55,348 nt of DNA from Hydrogenophaga pseudoflava (GCF_031020795.1 NZ_JAVHJP010000003.1:1-55348); one strand, 5' to 3'; numbered from the stretch's first letter, positions 10,970 through 22,002 are shown. Translations and numbers: made by a program. The notes: generated by a model from the letters alone, not told the origin.

Positions 10970-11794
10970 TCAGCCCTCGTGCGTGACGGCTTCCTCGCGC
11001 GTGAGCGAAGGAATCTCCTCGCCGATCACGATGTCCGGATCGATGCCCAGCACCAGCCCGACCGGGTCGGGGTAGGTGTTGATCAGTGCCTCGCTGCCCA
11101 GCGACAGCTCCGCAGCGCGTGCGCGCCAGGACGCGATGTGGATCACACCGGCGATGGGCTCATAGACGTCGTTGTCGAACGGCGCCACCTGGTGCTCGAT
11201 CGAGTCGATCATCTTCTTGGGGAATTTCCACTCGCGCGCCAGGGCTGCGCCCACGTCGGCGTAGCTGTAGCCGAACAGGCCGCGCTCGGCGCGCGCCCGC
11301 TTGAGGTCGAGCATGGGAATGCTGCGGTCCAGGTCGATCATGGCCTCGGGCATGCCCGCGTGCATCACCAGCTCGCCGATGCAGTGCACCAGGCCCGCTG
11401 TGAACGCGGTGCTCTCGTCGATGCGGATCGGCAGGGCGAGGTAGCGCGAGAGGTTGGCGCTGTTGAGGCTGTAGCGCCAGAACTGGTTGAGGTTCATGCC
11501 ACCGACGCTGTGGAAGCCGTCGCCCAGGGCCGCGCCGATCACCAGGGCACGCACCTTGATCAGGCCCATCACGTTGATCGCCTCGCGGGCACTGGTCACC
11601 GAACGGTGCAGGCCGAAGAAGGCCGAGTTCGCCATCTTCAGCAGCTTGGCGGTCAGCACCGGGTCGTCCTCGATCAGGGCGGCCGCCTTCATCAGGTCGA
11701 CGTCGTCCTGCTCGAAGGTTTCCATCAGCTTGCGGACCACCTTGGGGGCAGAAGGCAGGGCGTTGGGCTGCTTGAGGAGTTTTTCGAGCTGCAT
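10970..11794 (-). CDS. HDOD domain protein, first of a tandem pair
   Basis: 274 residues. The HDOD domain (an HD-related domain that has lost the metal-binding HD doublet) covers most of the protein, with ALPSAPKVVRKLMETF near the N-terminus, DDPVLTAKLLKMANSAFFGL, and FTAGLVHCIGELVMH where HD enzymes would have HD. HDOD proteins act in signalling, often tied to cyclic nucleotides or cell behaviour; no output domain is attached here. The ATG at 11794 is chosen because AAGGA lies 8 bases upstream; an ATG three codons earlier is too close to it. It is a paralogue of the gene 85 bp upstream, sharing NQFWRYSL/KQFWRYSL and IASWRARA/LASWRARA. Confidence 0.88.
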   Translation of the reverse strand: MQLEKLLKQPNALPSAPKVVRKLMETFEQDDVDLMKAAALIEDDPVLTAKLLKMANSAFFGLHRSVTSAREAINVMGLIKVRALVIGAALGDGFHSVGGMNLNQFWRYSLNSANLSRYLALPIRIDESTAFTAGLVHCIGELVMHAGMPEAMIDLDRSIPMLDLKRARAERGLFGYSYADVGAALAREWKFPKKMIDSIEHQVAPFDNDVYEPIAGVIHIASWRARAAELSLGSEALINTYPDPVGLVLGIDPDIVIGEEIPSLTREEAVTHEG

Positions 11795-11879
11795 GGCAGA
11801 CATCCTTGGTTGGTGAAAAAACCGCCGTTGGTGTGAAGTGATTTCGACGGTATGCGCGCGGACTTGAGGGCCCGCCGGT

Positions 11880-12707
11880 TCAGGAAACGAAAGCGCCCAG
11901 CGCCTGCGAGAAAGACCACTCGGACGGGTCCTTGCCCAGCACGCTGTCCAGGTCGAGCCCAAGGGTCAGGCCCACCATGTCGGGGAAGGTGGCGGCCAGG
12001 CCGTTGTCGTCCAGCTGCAGCTCCTGGGCGCGCGCGCGCCAGGACGCCAGGTGCAGCAGGCCGGCCAGCGGGTCGTAGGACTCACCCTCGAACGGGCTGA
12101 ACTGGTTGGCCAGGGCCGACACCATTTCTTCCGGGAATTGCCACTTCTCGGCCATGCCGGCACCCACTTCGGCGTAGGTGTAGCCCAGGGTGGCCCGTTC
12201 GGCGGCGGCGCGGTTGAGGTCCAGCGGCGGGGTGCTGAAGTCCAGCGGCTCCATGCGGTCGGGCATGGCGATGTGCATCACCAGGATGCCGATGGCGTGG
12301 ATCAGGCCTGCGGTGAAGGCGTTGCCCTGGTTCTGGTGCAGCAGGCCGGCCAGCGACTTGGCGATGTCCGCCGCCTGCAGGCTGTAGCGCCAGAACTGCT
12401 TGAGGTCGATGCCGGGCACGCTCTTGAAGCTGCCCCCCAGCGCCGCGGCCATGACCAGCGAACGCACATGGGTCATGCCCAGCAGGGCCACCGCCTCGTC
12501 GGCGCTGCCGATCTTGCGGCTGACCCGGAAAAACGCCGAGTTGGACAGGCGCAGCACGCGGGTGGTGAGCGCCGGATCGCGCCCGATCAGTTCCCCCACC
12601 CGCCTGGGGCTCGGGTCTTCCTTGTTCATCTCGGCCAGCAGGTCCGAGACGGCGCGCGGCATCGCCGGCAGGGCGCGGGGGTAGTTGAGCAGGGCTTCGA
12701 GTTCCAT
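11880..12707 (-). CDS. HDOD domain protein, second of a tandem pair
   Basis: 275 residues with the same layout as its neighbour: ALPAMPRAVSDLLAEM, RDPALTTRVLRLSNSAFFRV, MTHVRSLVMAAALGGSF, KQFWRYSLQAADIAKSL, AFTAGLIHAIGILVMHIAMP and LLHLASWRARAQEL. It lacks the catalytic HD pair, so an enzymatic phosphohydrolase role is unlikely. The two genes clearly arose by tandem duplication, but many positions differ, so the event is old. No partner histidine kinase or cyclase is in the window. The function is not known; HDOD proteins elsewhere modulate second-messenger or virulence signalling. The start at 12707 mirrors that of the paralogue. Confidence 0.88.
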   Translation of the reverse strand: MELEALLNYPRALPAMPRAVSDLLAEMNKEDPSPRRVGELIGRDPALTTRVLRLSNSAFFRVSRKIGSADEAVALLGMTHVRSLVMAAALGGSFKSVPGIDLKQFWRYSLQAADIAKSLAGLLHQNQGNAFTAGLIHAIGILVMHIAMPDRMEPLDFSTPPLDLNRAAAERATLGYTYAEVGAGMAEKWQFPEEMVSALANQFSPFEGESYDPLAGLLHLASWRARAQELQLDDNGLAATFPDMVGLTLGLDLDSVLGKDPSEWSFSQALGAFVS

Positions 12708-12830
12708 GGTCTGAAGTCCAAGGGCTGGGTGGATCGGTCTGACACCTGTATCGACCAACCCGCCCCCGACTTGAGGCCCGCGCGCCCTCCCCGCCCGCCC
12801 TCTCCAGCCCGCGCTTTCAGCGGCGGAAGA

Positions 12831-15206
<2,376 letters not shown>

Positions 15207-15363
15207 GTCCCAAGGGGCGCCAGCGGCCCGGTTTCAACGAAGCGGGCGAGTTTGCCACAGGGGTGGGAGGAGGCCTTGGGAAAGAGCCCTTAGGCGCGAA
15301 AAGCTTGTAGTCCTATTCTCGGCCGCATCAACTCGAAGGCGTGAACGACGCACAAGAACCAAT
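15207..15363. other. Intergenic region upstream of tex at the edge of an AT-rich island
   Basis: 157 bp between tex and the HEPN-like gene. Composition changes inside this gap: the tex-proximal half is GC-rich like the rest of the window, while the part after about 15290 becomes clearly AT-richer. It must hold the tex promoter, but no convincing -35/-10 pair, tRNA or direct repeat was recognised by eye. Confidence 0.4.
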
Positions 15364-16416
15364 TTACTCTGAGCGAAACTCAAATAGCCTCGTCTTGTTT
15401 GGATACCGCTGAGAAAACACCTCTTTATACATACCCCCACCAGCCCCTCCGGGCCCACCAATCGTTCCTTCAATATCAAAAGCAAACACGTGACGAATCA
15501 AATTTTCGCAAGCTTTACGAGCCTCAAGCGCTGCCTTCTCATCGATTGGCTGCAGCTTATGCATCCAATCATTTCTCCTCTTTCGCACTACACCTAACTC
15601 CTCATACACCCCCGAGGGCAAGAGCCGTAAGAGATATAGAGACTCAATCATGACTGAAGCAGTAAACGAGTTAGGACCCGTCAACCGATCCTTTCTTTGC
15701 TTAGAAAGACCAATCTCCGAGTGCTCCTTTTCCGATGACAAAAGCCTGTTCCAAAGAACATTGATTGACGCCTCAATCGCGGCCCAATATAGAATTAATG
15801 CCTCCGAGAATCGCCGCTCCAAAAAATGAGTCAATGAGAAGGAATACAGTTCAACTAGCTGAAACAATCCCTCGGAATCTAGAACCACCTTTCGAAGATC
15901 CTCAAGCGAGCGCCTAGCCACGCGCTCTGATAACGGATACCAATATTTAAAGTCAGGATCAAGAGTTCTTATCGGATCCGTTACGTCGTAACCACGTAGC
16001 ATTTCGCTAATACGGTTCGGACGCGAAGCATAAGACGCACAGTTTTCAAGTATCCTCCGAGCATTATCCAGCAGCACCGCGTGAATTTGGATCAAACGAA
16101 ATGCCATCTCTTGAAGCTCCTTTTCTCGAACTTCTAAATTCGCAGCACTAAGTCTTCTCGACCCTTCAGGAGAATCCTCATATCGATAGATAATAACGCC
16201 ATTTCCTTTGAATTTCTCCATATCAAACCGCACCAAGCCATTCTGAAGAATATAGGCAACAACACCCAGTCCAATATCTTCAGAAAACGCGACAACTCTA
16301 TGACCGTTCACTGTTTCAAGCAGGGGTTTGTTCGGCATAGGACTAAGCGTCCCAAACCAATACTGGGTGAGATAACCAAAGCAAAATGGGGCAATAGTTT
16401 CAGTAATTTTCGCCAT
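15364..16416 (-). CDS. Hypothetical protein with a HEPN-like Rx4H motif, in an AT-rich island
   Basis: 350 residues; I do not recognise the family. The C-terminal half is predicted helical, with ALILYWAAIEASINVLW (about residues 206-222) followed by VVRKRRNDWMHKL, in which R281 and H286 form the Rx4-6H motif of HEPN domains. HEPN proteins are often RNases in toxin-antitoxin, abortive infection or CRISPR-linked systems, so a defence role is possible but unproven. The tail has a GGPGGAGGG run. A GAAGAG sequence just upstream of the ATG at 16416 supports the start. Sampled base composition is about 45% GC against well over 60% in neighbouring genes, which points to horizontal acquisition. It stands alone, with no obvious antitoxin partner. 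Confidence 0.7.
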   Translation of the reverse strand: MAKITETIAPFCFGYLTQYWFGTLSPMPNKPLLETVNGHRVVAFSEDIGLGVVAYILQNGLVRFDMEKFKGNGVIIYRYEDSPEGSRRLSAANLEVREKELQEMAFRLIQIHAVLLDNARRILENCASYASRPNRISEMLRGYDVTDPIRTLDPDFKYWYPLSERVARRSLEDLRKVVLDSEGLFQLVELYSFSLTHFLERRFSEALILYWAAIEASINVLWNRLLSSEKEHSEIGLSKQRKDRLTGPNSFTASVMIESLYLLRLLPSGVYEELGVVRKRRNDWMHKLQPIDEKAALEARKACENLIRHVFAFDIEGTIGGPGGAGGGMYKEVFSQRYPNKTRLFEFRSE

Positions 16417-16688
16417 AAATCTCTTCTTAGGAAATAGTCAGCATATTGCCATTGTGGGGTGAGGTCTCGCCTTTTTCCTAGACCAAAATCACGGCAAGCC
16501 ACTTCTCACGACAGTTCGACCCCACCTTTCGGCTGTACCGACAAGCAGTGGTCATAGCCTCATCGGCTCCAAACTTATCCGATAGTTTTACGCTCCGCGA
16601 CCAACTATGCAATTTGTTGTCACAGGCTTGGAGCAAGCGCCTGACAGTTCATGAAACGCATACGTTATAGGTAGTAACCAAACCCAGC
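16417..16688. other. Gene-free AT-rich stretch between the HEPN-like gene and the DUF72 gene
   Basis: 272 bp with no supportable gene; short open frames here have no recognisable product. It should contain divergent promoters for the HEPN-like gene and the DUF72 gene. Composition is still AT-richer than the flanks, so the acquired segment probably extends to about 16690. No tRNA-like structure, terminator or target-site duplication was identified. Confidence 0.4.
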
Positions 16689-17795
16689 ATGCAGAACGAC
16701 TTGTTCGGATCACAGCCCGCGCAACCTGCCACACGACCGAAGCCGTCTGATATCGCACACAGCTCGATTGACGATGACAACGCCGCGCCAGCCCCATCCC
16801 GCCGCCGCTCCACCGAAGTCCTCCCCCTTCCCCCCGACGACACCACCCGCGCCCTCGCCACCCGCCTGAACCCGCGCATCCGCCTGGGCGCCTCGACCTG
16901 GAGCTACCCGGGCTGGGCCGGCATCGTGTGGAACGAAGGGCCGTACACCGAGGCGGTGCTGGCCAAGAACGGCCTGGCGGCCTACGCGCAGCACCCGCTG
17001 CTGCGCTGCGTGGGCATTGACCGGTCGTTCTACCGCCCGCTGACCGAGGGGCAGTACGCGCGCTACGCGGGCCAGGTGCCCGACGACTTCCGCTTCGTGG
17101 TGAAGGCGCCGGCGCTGGTGACAGACGCGCTGGTGCGCGGCGAACAGGGCCAGGGCCGCCAGCCCAACACGGCGTTTCTGGACCCGGTGCTGGCCACGCA
17201 GGAGTTCATCACCCCCGCGCTGGCGGGGTTGGGCGACAAGGTGGGCGCGCTGGTGTTCCAGCTCAGCCCGCTGCCGTTTTCGCAATTGCAGCGCCTGCCG
17301 CTGTTGCTGGAGCGGCTGCGCGCCCTGCTGCGGGCGCTGCCCGATGTGCGCGGCGCCACGCCCGACGGCGTGGTGGCGGTGGAGGTGCGCGACCCGGAAT
17401 GGCTCTCGCCCGCCATCGCGCCGCAGCTGGCGGCCGTGCTCAAGGAGACCGGCGCCACGTATTGCCTGGGCCTGCACGCCAAGATGCCGCGGCTGGCCGA
17501 GCAGTTGCCCCTCCTGCGCGCGCTCTGGCCCGGGCCGATGGTCTGCCGCTGGAACCTGAACCCGCTGCACGGCGCCTACGGCTACGAGGACGCGCAGCGC
17601 TCCTACGAGCCCTACGACCGCATCCACGACGTGGACGCCGAAACGCGCGCGCTGATCGTGCGCACGGTGCGCGGCGTGACGGGCGCGGGGCAGAACGCCT
17701 ACGTGACGATCAGCAACAAGGCCGAGGGCTGTGCGCCGCTGTCGGCGCGAGCGCTGGCGGAGGGCTTGGCGGCCGGGGAAGCGCCGGGCCGCTGA
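16689..17795 (+). CDS. DUF72 (YecE-like) family protein
   Basis: 368 residues. The DUF72 TIM-barrel domain starts near residue 60 with RLGASTWSYPGW and includes VGIDRSFYRPLT, FRFVVKAPALVT, GALVFQLSPLPFSQL, VAVEVRDPEWL and a late NAYVTISNKAEG segment with the conserved asparagine. The family function is unsettled; the fold suggests a DNA-repair or sugar-phosphate type barrel. An N-terminal extension of about 60 residues is Pro/Ser-rich and begins MQNDLFGS, which looks like a beta-clamp-binding pentapeptide (QxDLF). The gene converges on the Bcr/CflA gene with one base between stop codons. The ATG at 16689 is the first in the frame and the only start that keeps the QNDLF motif. Confidence 0.88.
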   Translation: MQNDLFGSQPAQPATRPKPSDIAHSSIDDDNAAPAPSRRRSTEVLPLPPDDTTRALATRLNPRIRLGASTWSYPGWAGIVWNEGPYTEAVLAKNGLAAYAQHPLLRCVGIDRSFYRPLTEGQYARYAGQVPDDFRFVVKAPALVTDALVRGEQGQGRQPNTAFLDPVLATQEFITPALAGLGDKVGALVFQLSPLPFSQLQRLPLLLERLRALLRALPDVRGATPDGVVAVEVRDPEWLSPAIAPQLAAVLKETGATYCLGLHAKMPRLAEQLPLLRALWPGPMVCRWNLNPLHGAYGYEDAQRSYEPYDRIHDVDAETRALIVRTVRGVTGAGQNAYVTISNKAEGCAPLSARALAEGLAAGEAPGR

Positions 17796-17796
17796 A

Positions 17797-19011
17797 TCAG
17801 CCCGCCTGCCTGTGCCGCACGGGGAAGGCGTGCGGGCGGTGGCGCAGGGTGACCCAGGTCAGCGCCAGCGCGGTCAGCGCGCCGGACGCCATGCCCGCCA
17901 CCATGGGCAGCGGCTGGCCGTTGGCGAACAGGCCCACGACGCCCATGGCCACCGCGCCGCAGAGCATCTGCAGCGTGCCCATGAGGGCCGATGCGGTGCC
18001 CGCGATCGCGCCGTGCGCTTCCAGCGCCAGCACGGACACCGTGGGAATCACCAGCCCCATGAAGGCGCTGGCCACGAAGTAGAGCGACACCAGCACCAGC
18101 AGCCGGTCGCCACCGCCGAGGTAATAAGCCAGCAGCGTCGCCATCACCACACCGCAGGCGGTGACGGCCCCCTTGGCCAGCGGCGCCAGCCCGAAGCGCC
18201 GCCCCAGCGGGCCGGTGAATTGCGCGGAACCGATGAAGGCGGCGGCGTTCAGGCCGAAGGCCAGGCTGTACTGCGTGGGGCTCAGGCCGTAGTGGTTGAT
18301 CAGCACAAAGGGCGAGCCGGCCAGGTAGACGAAAAAGCCCGCCATGGCGAAGGCGCCGATGAGCACCAGGCCCAGGTAGTGCCGGTCGCGCAGCAGCACA
18401 CCGTAGGCGCGCAGCGCACTGCCCAGGCTGCTGTCCACGCGCTCGGCCTCGCTGCGCGTTTCGGCCAGCGCGCCGCGCACCAGCAGCATGCCGGCCACCG
18501 CCGCCAGCGCCACCACCCAGAACACGCCGCGCCAGCCGGTCAGCGCGATCACGCCGCTGCCCGCCAGCGGCGCGAGGATGGGCGAGACGCTGAACACCAG
18601 CATCAGCAGCGACATGAGGCGCGCGGCCTCGGCGCCGGTGTGCAGGTCGCGCACGATGGCGCGCGGAATCGCCATGCCGGCCGCGGCGCCCAGGCCCTGC
18701 AGGAAGCGCAGGGCCACCAGGGTGTGGATGTCGGTGGCCAGCGCGCAACCGATGCTGGCCAGCGTGAACAGGGCCAGGCCGGCGTAGAGCGGCGGCTTGC
18801 GGCCCACCATGTCGGACACCGGGCCGTAGAGCAGCTGCCCCAGGCCGATGGACAGGAAGAACGCGGTGAGGGTGAGCTGCACCGCCCCCACCTCGGCGCC
18901 GAGGCTGCGCCCGATGTCGGGCAGCGCGGGCAGGTACATGTCGATGGCGAAGGGGCCGATGGCCGAGAGCAGGCCCAGGACCAGGGCCATCTTGAGATAA
19001 CGGGAAAGCAT
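17797..19011 (-). CDS. Bcr/CflA family multidrug efflux MFS transporter
   Basis: 404 residues with about 12 hydrophobic segments. The N-terminus carries the DHA1/Bcr hallmark AIDMYLPALPDIGRSL in the first periplasmic loop. The loop 2-3 motif GPVSDMVGRKPPLYAGL (MFS motif A) and motif C-like PILAPLAGSGVI are present. Members export drugs such as bicyclomycin or chloramphenicol, sulfonamides or cysteine-related metabolites by proton antiport in the inner membrane; the substrate here is unknown. The ATG at 19011 gives the usual short N-terminal tail before helix 1. It lies 73 bp downstream of ogt on the same strand and may be read from the same long transcript. Confidence 0.9.
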   Translation of the reverse strand: MLSRYLKMALVLGLLSAIGPFAIDMYLPALPDIGRSLGAEVGAVQLTLTAFFLSIGLGQLLYGPVSDMVGRKPPLYAGLALFTLASIGCALATDIHTLVALRFLQGLGAAAGMAIPRAIVRDLHTGAEAARLMSLLMLVFSVSPILAPLAGSGVIALTGWRGVFWVVALAAVAGMLLVRGALAETRSEAERVDSSLGSALRAYGVLLRDRHYLGLVLIGAFAMAGFFVYLAGSPFVLINHYGLSPTQYSLAFGLNAAAFIGSAQFTGPLGRRFGLAPLAKGAVTACGVVMATLLAYYLGGGDRLLVLVSLYFVASAFMGLVIPTVSVLALEAHGAIAGTASALMGTLQMLCGAVAMGVVGLFANGQPLPMVAGMASGALTALALTWVTLRHRPHAFPVRHRQAG

Positions 19012-19084
19012 CGGCGGATTGTCGCGGCGCAGCAAAAATGCCGCCCGGCTCAACCGGAACAACCTTGCCGCGCGGAGGCCAGCC

Positions 19085-19636
19085 TCAGTCGAACAGCGAG
19101 GGCTGACCGCCGGGCTGGTAGCCCTCGATGGCCAGCAGGCGCCATTTGGTGAGGGCGCCACCGCTGGCCGAGAAGCCGCCGGCCTGGCCGCCCGCCGCCA
19201 GCACGCGGTGGCAGGGCACGACGGGCGCGAACGGGTTGGCGCCCATGGCCTGGCCGATGGCGCGGGCCATGTTTCTGTCGCCCATCTCGGCGGCAAGCTC
19301 GCCGTAGTTCAGCACCTGCCCGGGCGGAATGGCGCGGGCCCGTTCGTACACGCGCTGCAGGAAGGGCGTGAGGCGCGACATGTCCAGCGGCAGGTGGCGC
19401 AGGTCGGCCGGCCGCTCACCGCGCAGGGCGGCTTTGAGTTCGGTGATGGCCGACTGCACCACGGGCGGCGGTTCGGCCTCGGGCACCGGCGCTGGCAGAT
19501 TGCGCAGCAGCCGCTGCCGCGTGCCCTCTGGCGTGGGCTCGGGCAGCTGCACCGCGGTGATGCCCGCCGGCCCCCAGGCCATGCCGCACACGCCGATGGC
19601 GGTTTCGAACAGGGTGTGGCCGGCGGTGCTGTCCAT
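19085..19636 (-). CDS. ogt: Methylated-DNA--[protein]-cysteine S-methyltransferase
   Basis: 183 residues. It transfers O6-alkyl groups from guanine to its own cysteine in a suicide DNA repair reaction. The active-site motif PCHRV places the acceptor Cys at residue 142; the winged-helix segment IPPGQVLNYGELA and the Arg-finger region GDRNMARAIGQAMGANP precede it. An N-terminal ribonuclease-like domain of about 85 residues is present, as in Ogt. The extreme C-terminus reads GGQPSLFD, which resembles a beta-clamp-binding pentapeptide (QxSLF). The ATG at 19636 is 8 bp after the stop of the upstream SDR gene, so it is likely co-transcribed with the acyl-CoA genes. Confidence 0.93.
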   Translation of the reverse strand: MDSTAGHTLFETAIGVCGMAWGPAGITAVQLPEPTPEGTRQRLLRNLPAPVPEAEPPPVVQSAITELKAALRGERPADLRHLPLDMSRLTPFLQRVYERARAIPPGQVLNYGELAAEMGDRNMARAIGQAMGANPFAPVVPCHRVLAAGGQAGGFSASGGALTKWRLLAIEGYQPGGQPSLFD

Positions 19637-19644
19637 TTCGGAGG

Positions 19645-20550
19645 TCAGCCCGCCCGCAGCGCCTGCCGCAGCCCTTCTCCGATCTCGGGCCGCTCCGCAA
19701 ACGGGTCCGGCGGGTTGGTGCCGGCCACGATGGCGTCGAAGCGGCTCTGCGCGTTGCCCAGCGCCTTGGGGTGGCTGTAGATGTAGAACTGGTCGTGCCG
19801 CATGGCGTGGAACACCATCTCGGCCACCTGCGCGGCGGTGACCTTGCCCGAACTCACGGCCTTGTCGCTCATGGCCTGGCCGATCAGCTGGCTCTGCGTG
19901 GGCTTCTCGTCTGAGAGTTCGGCGGGCTTGTTGCGGTGGCTCTGGCTGATGCCGGTGGGCACGAAGTACGGGCAGAGCACGCTGGCACCGATCTGGTCCG
20001 TCACCAGCTTGAGGTCCTGGTAGAGCGTTTCGCTCAGGCTGACGACCGCGTGTTTGCTGACGTTGTAGATGCCCATGTTGGGCGGCGTCAGCAGGCCGGC
20101 CATGCTGGCGGTGTTGACGATGTGGCCACGGTAAGCGGGGTCGGCCTTGGCGGCGGCCAGCATCATGGGCGTGAACAGACGCACGCCGTGGATGACACCC
20201 CAGACGTTGACGCCCAGCACCCACTCCCAGTCCTTGACGGAGTTTTCCCAGACCAGGCCGCCCGAGCCCACGCCCGCGTTGTTGAAGACGAAGTGCGGCG
20301 CGCCAAAACGCTGCTGCACGGCCTGGGCCAGCGCGGCCATCTGCTCGGCGCTGGACACGTCGACCTTGCGGGCCAGCACCTGGGCGCCGGCCGCTTCGAG
20401 TTCGGCCTGGGCCTTGTCGAGTGCGTCGGGCTGCACGTCGACCAGCACGAGGTTCATGCCCAGCTGGGCGCCGATGCGCGCGCATTCGAGGCCGAAGCCG
20501 GAGCCGGCGCCGGTGAGCACGGCGGTCTTGCCTTGGAAGTCAGTGATCAC
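19645..20550 (-). CDS. SDR family oxidoreductase
   Basis: 301 residues, classical short-chain dehydrogenase/reductase. The cofactor motif TGAGSGFG is at residues 14-21, NNAG near residue 90, and the catalytic YNVSK (YxxxK) around residue 162, with a preceding Ser in NTASMAG. The acidic residue at the end of strand 2 (LVDVQPD) favours NAD over NADP. The length beyond 250 residues comes from a C-terminal extension. The substrate is unknown; the surrounding genes suggest a hydroxyacyl-CoA or alcohol intermediate. It lies 28 bp after the GNAT gene and 8 bp before ogt. Confidence 0.9.
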   Translation of the reverse strand: MITDFQGKTAVLTGAGSGFGLECARIGAQLGMNLVLVDVQPDALDKAQAELEAAGAQVLARKVDVSSAEQMAALAQAVQQRFGAPHFVFNNAGVGSGGLVWENSVKDWEWVLGVNVWGVIHGVRLFTPMMLAAAKADPAYRGHIVNTASMAGLLTPPNMGIYNVSKHAVVSLSETLYQDLKLVTDQIGASVLCPYFVPTGISQSHRNKPAELSDEKPTQSQLIGQAMSDKAVSSGKVTAAQVAEMVFHAMRHDQFYIYSHPKALGNAQSRFDAIVAGTNPPDPFAERPEIGEGLRQALRAG

Positions 20551-20578
20551 GTCTTGTCTCCTTCTGTGGTGTCTTGTG

Positions 20579-21070
20579 TCAGCGGCGCAGCATCTCGATG
20601 TGAGGGATGCCGTCCTCGATGTAGGGCTTGTCGTCCGACACGAACCCGTGCCGGTTGTAGAAAGCTTCGAGGTGCGCCTGCGCGCCGATCCGAATGGGCT
20701 GCGGGCCCCAGAGCGTCTCCAGCAAACGCACCGACTCGGCCATCAGCGCGTGGCCGATGCCGCCGCCACGCGCGGCCGGCGCGGTGACCACGCGGCCGAT
20801 GCTGGCCTCGGCAAAGGCCACACCGGGCGGCACCAGGCGTGTGCTGGCGTGCAGGTGCGGGCTGCCGTCCGTATCGACGACCTCGCCGAGCACGTGCAGG
20901 CACTGCGTGTCCAGCCCGTCCATGTCGAGGAACACGCAGGCCTGTTCGACCACAAACACCTCGCTGCGCAGGCGCAGCAGGCGGTAGAGGGTGTCGGCGC
21001 TCAGCGCGTGGAATGGCAGGCAGCGCCACTGCAGGGCGGCGCCGCGGGGGAAAACGGTGGTTCCGGTCAA
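20579..21070 (-). CDS. ElaA-like GNAT N-acetyltransferase
   Basis: 163 residues. The N-terminal part (LYRLLRLRSEVFVVEQ, then a DMDGLDTQCLHVLG stretch) is the ElaA pattern. The acetyl-CoA-binding motif A is RVVTAPAARGGGIGHALM, and the C-terminus has LEAFYNRHGFVSDDKPYIEDGIPHIEM, typical of the family. Its acetyl acceptor is unknown. The proposed start is a TTG at 21070 that overlaps the GST stop as TTGA and has AAGGA about 9 bases upstream; no better ATG exists near the conserved N-terminus. Coupled translation with the GST gene is therefore likely. Confidence 0.88.
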   Translation of the reverse strand: MTGTTVFPRGAALQWRCLPFHALSADTLYRLLRLRSEVFVVEQACVFLDMDGLDTQCLHVLGEVVDTDGSPHLHASTRLVPPGVAFAEASIGRVVTAPAARGGGIGHALMAESVRLLETLWGPQPIRIGAQAHLEAFYNRHGFVSDDKPYIEDGIPHIEMLRR

Positions 21071-22002
21071 GCTTTCACTTCCTTCAGTACATACCCGATG
21101 CGGGGGAAATGTACGTGCAGGCGGCCGGCCCGGTCGTCGGTGCGCGCCAGCGTGTAGTGGGTGCGCGTGGCGGCCACGAGCGTGCCCTCGGTGGTTTCGG
21201 TGCCGAAGCTCAGCGCCGCCACGGTGACGCGGCTGCCCAGGGTGATGCCGTGGTCGTCCTGGAAGGCTTCGTCGGGCAGCGGGGCCGGTTCGGCCGCGGC
21301 GGCGACGGTGATCGCCTCGGTGGACGTGAGCTTGGAGGGTTTGCCGTGGCCGATGGCGGCCATGCGGTCCATCCAGGCCAGCACGCCGGGCGTGGCGTCC
21401 AGAATGCCGGCCATGGCGGGGTTGACCACGCGGGTGAACCACAGCGGGTGGTAGGCGGCGAAGTCGGCGATGCAGGGCGCCTCGCCCAGCAGGAAGGGCT
21501 GCTCGTGCAGCATGTTCGCCAGGCGGCGCAGGTGGCTGCGGTAGGCGCTGGTGGCGTCGCCCGGGCGCAGGCTGGTCATGCCGGCGCGCATGGCGCTGCG
21601 GTCGACCGCGAAGGCCTGCGCGGCCTCGGGCGGCTGGTTGGCAAACAGGGCGGCCGCGCCCTTGGGGCTGAGCGTGTAGCCCATGGCCGGCCAGAACAGA
21701 TCCGTGTCGGCCCACTGCGCGACGATGCGCGCCAGACCTTTGAGGTGCTCCGGGAACAACGCCGGCTCGGGTTGCAGGTGTTCGAGCACCGTGGCGATGA
21801 GCGCCGTGTCGCAATAGATGTCGGCCCCGATCTGCAGCAGCGGCGTGCGGCGGTAGCCGCCGGTCAGCGCCACCACGTCGGGCTTGGGCATGACGCTGGG
21901 GATGTACACGCTCTGCCAGGCCAGCCCCTTGAAGCCGAGCATGAGCCGCGCCTTTTCGGCAAAGGGCGACATGGGGTAGTGGTGCAGGATGGGCGTGGTC
22001 AT
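21067..22002 (-). CDS. Glutathione S-transferase family protein
   Basis: 311 residues. An N-terminal thioredoxin-like GST domain (residues 3-80) begins ILHHYPMSPFAEKARLMLGFKGL and includes the cis-proline region TPLLQIGADIYCDTALI. A helical C-terminal domain follows with LLGEAPCIADFAAYHPLWF. About 90 extra residues at the end (after residue 220) form a beta-rich tail not typical of GSTs. The active-site Ser is probably S12. The substrate is unknown; the context of reductases and dehydrogenases suggests handling of reactive acyl or enone compounds, which is an inference. It overlaps the GNAT start downstream and follows aidB by 24 bp. Confidence 0.88.
   Translation of the reverse strand: MTTPILHHYPMSPFAEKARLMLGFKGLAWQSVYIPSVMPKPDVVALTGGYRRTPLLQIGADIYCDTALIATVLEHLQPEPALFPEHLKGLARIVAQWADTDLFWPAMGYTLSPKGAAALFANQPPEAAQAFAVDRSAMRAGMTSLRPGDATSAYRSHLRRLANMLHEQPFLLGEAPCIADFAAYHPLWFTRVVNPAMAGILDATPGVLAWMDRMAAIGHGKPSKLTSTEAITVAAAAEPAPLPDEAFQDDHGITLGSRVTVAALSFGTETTEGTLVAATRTHYTLARTDDRAGRLHVHFPRIGYVLKEVKA

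Noticed and set aside
15207..15363. Possible attachment site or tRNA remnant at the edge of the AT-rich island
   Set aside because: No tRNA-like cloverleaf, integrase gene or flanking direct repeat could be recognised.
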